The notes beneath the pieces are model-generated. The model had not been told where the DNA came from. It worked only from the letters and a program-made list of their open reading frames with translations, and did not search any database. The translations under genes were made by a program, and so were the position numbers. Below, piece after piece: positions 5,861-8,264 of a DNA stretch of 8,264 nt (its first letter is position 1; each line of letters opens with the position of its first letter). Source of the DNA: Gemmatimonadota bacterium (lineage in GTDB: Bacteria > JBHIER01 > G020348925); the NCBI GenBank assembly GCA_020348925.1, contig CP070758.1, positions 168,998 through 177,261 of the forward strand, read 5' to 3'.

Positions 5861-8068
5861 TTATGGGGAACCGGAGGTGTTGAAGATGTCTTCGGTAAGA
5901 ACTGTAAAAGCAAAAGGATGGCCAATCTGATTCCAACCCTGATCAAGATCGATACTGAATGTATCCGGTTTGAAAGATTGTCCTGCACCACTATAAAATT
6001 TATCCTTTACAGCGGCAAGCCAGAAAGATCGACCCTGCGAAAAATCACCTATTTTTACTTTGGTAAATTCACCGTAGTCTTCATCTTCAGTTAACCACAT
6101 CCATAATCGCCATTTATGTGGATCATAAGGGCCTAAGTCATCTAAAACAGCGCTAATTTGAGTGTCATCTAATTTGTATGGAATTGAAATCATCTGGTAA
6201 ATATCTTTGCCTGGTGTCGAGCTAAGGATTTCATGATGAAGGCTGTCGAGGATTACGGGCAGATATTGTGGGTTTTCATCAGTGTAATAAACACGGATAT
6301 TTGAATCAGGAGATGTATCCTTTGATCTTATAAAGAATTCTAATCCGCGCTCGTTTATCGCAAAATCATCACCCTCACGCGCTTGTATAGTCGCATTATA
6401 TTCATTTTGAACCCCTGAAGATATTAATTTCTGACTGCGGTAGGTCGTATCGCCACCCATACGATATAAGAGATGATTGATAGTCGGATTATTATCAGTT
6501 ATTGTGGCCGTTATAAGTAAATCTTGCCCCTTAATCGGCTCAATACTGTTCACATCAACCATAATCACAGGTGCGTCCGGATCAAAGGCAATTGTAAAAG
6601 GACCCGAGATATCCCCCGGTCCGTCGCCATCGGTTTCAAAAATTCGTATTTGGCATTTGTTGCTTTGAATGACACGTTCAACCTCCCATTCGTACTGTTC
6701 GTCTGATGCTGTAACATTATCTCCAATTATGACTGAATCTGGAGTCAAATTGATTTTTAACCAAAGGCTCACTGTTGTGACATTGGATTCCTGCCATCTG
6801 ATAGTGAATATCTCTCCACCGATTAACGTGTCACCTGCCATTGGAGCTGTTATATTCAAACTCTTTTTAAAAATTTTAAAAGGTTCCGAGATCGTTTCAA
6901 CCTGAGGTTTCGTGGTGGAACGGATTCTTAAGCGGCAGTCGGTTGAAGTTGTTGAAGGTACGATCCAGTTATAGCTCCCAGGATATGCCTGCAATCCTTC
7001 TTTTACTAAAATCCAATTATTACCACCGCTCAGAGAGTAATGAATATCAACGAAACTATTGAAAGTGGTTTCAAAGGAAACAACTATAGTATCTCCAATT
7101 TCAAATCTTTCATTTGATGCAATACTATCCTCACTAAATTGAATAGTGCCTTCAGAATAGTAGTTCGCGCCGTTCTCGCCAACAATCCAGTAATTTTCTG
7201 TATCGATCATGGCAGCATCATTGAAACTACTTGTAAAGCCACTTTCGGCAATCCATGTATTTCCACCATTAGATGTTAAAATCACAGTGCCATTTTCACC
7301 GACCGCAATTAAGTGAAGAGGATCTATTCCTGTAATTGCGTTCAATCTTTCTGTAGTTGGAGACGATTGGCTAAACCAACTGCTGCCGCCATCCGTCGTT
7401 GCTATAATTGTACCTGATTGGCCTACTGCCCAACCATAGTCAGGATTGGCAAAATACAATCCGTATAGTCTTACTGTAATACCAGAAGAAAGTTGCTCTG
7501 ACCAGGAAAAACCTCCGTTGGTGGTGCGAATAATAACACCGGAATTACCAACAATCCAACCTCTATTTTGATCAATAAAAGTGATATCTCTATATGCCGA
7601 ACCAATAGTACTATTCTGAAAATTCAGAACTACTCCACTATTTGATGAATGAAGGATCGTTCTACTAAATCCAGAAATCCAAAGTAAATGAATATTTTGA
7701 TTACTTCCACTAATAGTTGAGATACCACATAGATATAAAGCAGTAGGAGAATTTAATTGGTTCCAGGTTCCCTGTTGATTTCTCTTATAGACACTTCCAT
7801 TGGTGCCAACACACCAACCGTCTGCTGCGGATACAAAGCTAACATCATTAAAGTTTTCCGAAACTGGAAGCCCCTTTTCTGCTTCCCAATGATACCCTGC
7901 ACTTGTGAGATGGTAAACAATCCCTTTGTCTCCGACAACCCATCCTTCTTGACTATTTAGCAAAAATATCCCACCTAGCGACTGAGAAAGCGTATCATTT
8001 TGAGTAAACCATTGGGCTTTTCCACTGGCTACAATTATCAACAAAAACATAGCGATTTTGATTTTCAT
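5861..8068 (-). CDS. N-terminal part of the split protein: signal peptide, Ycf48-type seven-bladed propeller, Ig-like domains
   Basis: The 735 residues begin with a signal peptide (MKIKIAMFLLIIVASGKAQ, likely cut before Q19). Seven propeller repeats follow at about 33-63, 74-103, 114-150 (degenerate), 160-192, 202-232, 243-273 and 284-304. Each has the pattern D.xF.....GW.VG..G.I..T..GG..W, as in Ycf48/Hcf136-like BNR repeats. Two Ig-like domains of the Kre9/GPI-anchored type lie at about 310-400 and 403-495 (GDTIVVSF, GGNNW; GGEIFTIRW). A third Ig-like domain is at about 497-605. A beta-rich domain starts near 606 (MISIPYKL, WRLWMWL, GRSFWLAAV, GWNQIGHPFAF) and is cut by the TAA. In FCB bacteria such propellers are common on secreted surface proteins and do not imply photosynthesis. 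The start has a modest GGGA (8076-8079) seven bases before the ATG. Without its C-terminal sorting domain the product would stay in the periplasm. Confidence 0.85.
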   Translation of the reverse strand: MKIKIAMFLLIIVASGKAQWFTQNDTLSQSLGGIFLLNSQEGWVVGDKGIVYHLTSAGYHWEAEKGLPVSENFNDVSFVSAADGWCVGTNGSVYKRNQQGTWNQLNSPTALYLCGISTISGSNQNIHLLWISGFSRTILHSSNSGVVLNFQNSTIGSAYRDITFIDQNRGWIVGNSGVIIRTTNGGFSWSEQLSSGITVRLYGLYFANPDYGWAVGQSGTIIATTDGGSSWFSQSSPTTERLNAITGIDPLHLIAVGENGTVILTSNGGNTWIAESGFTSSFNDAAMIDTENYWIVGENGANYYSEGTIQFSEDSIASNERFEIGDTIVVSFETTFNSFVDIHYSLSGGNNWILVKEGLQAYPGSYNWIVPSTTSTDCRLRIRSTTKPQVETISEPFKIFKKSLNITAPMAGDTLIGGEIFTIRWQESNVTTVSLWLKINLTPDSVIIGDNVTASDEQYEWEVERVIQSNKCQIRIFETDGDGPGDISGPFTIAFDPDAPVIMVDVNSIEPIKGQDLLITATITDNNPTINHLLYRMGGDTTYRSQKLISSGVQNEYNATIQAREGDDFAINERGLEFFIRSKDTSPDSNIRVYYTDENPQYLPVILDSLHHEILSSTPGKDIYQMISIPYKLDDTQISAVLDDLGPYDPHKWRLWMWLTEDEDYGEFTKVKIGDFSQGRSFWLAAVKDKFYSGAGQSFKPDTFSIDLDQGWNQIGHPFAFTVLTEDIFNTSGSP

Positions 8069-8085
8069 AACTGCATCCCATTTTA

Positions 8086-8264
8086 TTAAAAATGCAATAA
8101 TAAACCAGCTCTATATTGTAAAAACTGATAGTCTTTGTCTGAAAATAGTAGATGATAAGCACCTGAAATTTCTAAAGAAATATTAGGTAAAACATTGTAA
8201 GTTATACCTAACCCTCCTGTGGCGCCAAACTTGTTATCAAGAGCTTCAAAAATATAATATCCTG
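8086..8264 (-). CDS. C-terminal end of an outer-membrane beta-barrel protein (partial)
   Basis: From the window edge one minus-strand frame is open for 58 residues, reading GYYIFEALDNKFGATGGLG, then ITYNVLPNISLEISGAYH and LLFSDKDYQFLQYRAGLLLHF, before two tandem TAA stops (8086-8088 and 8083-8085). The alternation of polar and hydrophobic residues in strands of about ten, short turns (LPN, SDKD) and a final aromatic Phe after LLLH are the hallmarks of the last strands of an outer-membrane barrel, recognised by the BAM insertion complex. The N-terminus lies outside the window, so the family (OmpA/OprF-like small barrel or another type) cannot be named. The stop lies 17 bases before the start of the T9SS cargo gene, so the two are very probably one operon. 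Confidence 0.72.
   Translation of the reverse strand, partial: GYYIFEALDNKFGATGGLGITYNVLPNISLEISGAYHLLFSDKDYQFLQYRAGLLLHF

Larger units (their letters stand above)
4934..8068 (-). pseudogene. T9SS-exported Ycf48-type propeller protein, gene split by one in-frame TAA
   Basis: The entry spans the whole apparent gene, 1044 codon positions before the final stop. The 5' frame (735 residues) ends at TAA 5861-5863. The very same frame is open from 5860 to 4934 and continues the domain without a break. Before the stop the text reads GWNQIGHPFAF...FNTSGSP; after it GINIIYGYSTDWDSVGFLEP and GKGYFIKN. This is the usual order in secreted FCB proteins: GWN.IGNPF, then ...YGY...LEPGKGYF. One substituted base would explain it; no frameshift is needed. 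The full protein would have a signal peptide, a seven-bladed propeller, three Ig-like domains, a beta-rich domain across the stop and a C-terminal sorting domain (about 953-1044). Alternatives are a sequence error, stop-codon readthrough or a real split. The gene starts 17 bases after an outer-membrane barrel gene and ends at a strong terminator. Confidence 0.75.

Noticed and set aside
5752-5991. A frameshift rather than a nonsense codon in the T9SS cargo gene
   Set aside because: The overlapping frame gives no homologous protein text, whereas the original frame continues perfectly after the TAA, so no indel is needed.
7150-7975. Tandem DNA repeats suggesting a CRISPR or satellite array
   Set aside because: The periodicity comes from the roughly 30-45 residue propeller repeats in the protein. 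The DNA copies are diverged and there are no identical repeats with spacers.

Overview
The window reads as a piece of chromosome from a bacterium of the FCB superphylum (Bacteroidetes, Ignavibacteria, Calditrichaeota, KSB1 or Marinimicrobia-like lineages). The main evidence is a large secreted protein that pairs an AQ-cleaved signal peptide with a C-terminal type IX secretion (T9SS) sorting domain containing the NFPNPFN motif. A membrane protein of the NTT nucleotide-translocase type with a HEAT-repeat tail also fits. Exact placement cannot be made from sequence inspection alone. GC is roughly 37-45% in most sampled stretches and visibly higher (about 50% or more) in the lipoprotein gene at 3550-4665.

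Plus-strand half (1-3213). The window opens inside a gene for an NTT-like (ADP/ATP translocase family) membrane protein whose last membrane segments are followed by a long HEAT-repeat tail. It is followed, 72 bases on, by a small stand-alone cyclic-nucleotide-binding-fold protein. After a further 159 bases holding a promoter candidate comes a single-domain response regulator with a helical tail and no output domain. This looks like a small membrane and signalling cluster; its signal is not visible.

Convergent gap (3214-3549). There is no gene here. It contains an 87-base palindromic MITE/REP-like element with perfect 11-base terminal inverted repeats.

Minus-strand half (8264 down to 3550). 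In transcription order: the C-terminal 58 residues of an outer-membrane beta-barrel protein; 17 bases later a T9SS cargo protein (Ycf48-type beta-propeller, Ig-like domains, sorting domain); a clear Rho-independent terminator; and then a separately promoted, probably leaderless gene for a phytase-like/SdiA-regulated-type beta-propeller protein anchored or exported by an N-terminal signal.

The most notable observation is that the T9SS cargo gene is split by one in-frame TAA (5861-5863). Reading straight through it gives a continuous, homologous protein of about 1044 codons. The propeller and signal peptide lie on one side and the sorting signal on the other. It is therefore a fresh pseudogene, a sequence error, a phase-variable or recoded gene, or two genuinely split products. 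No CRISPR array, tRNA, rRNA or transposase gene was seen.
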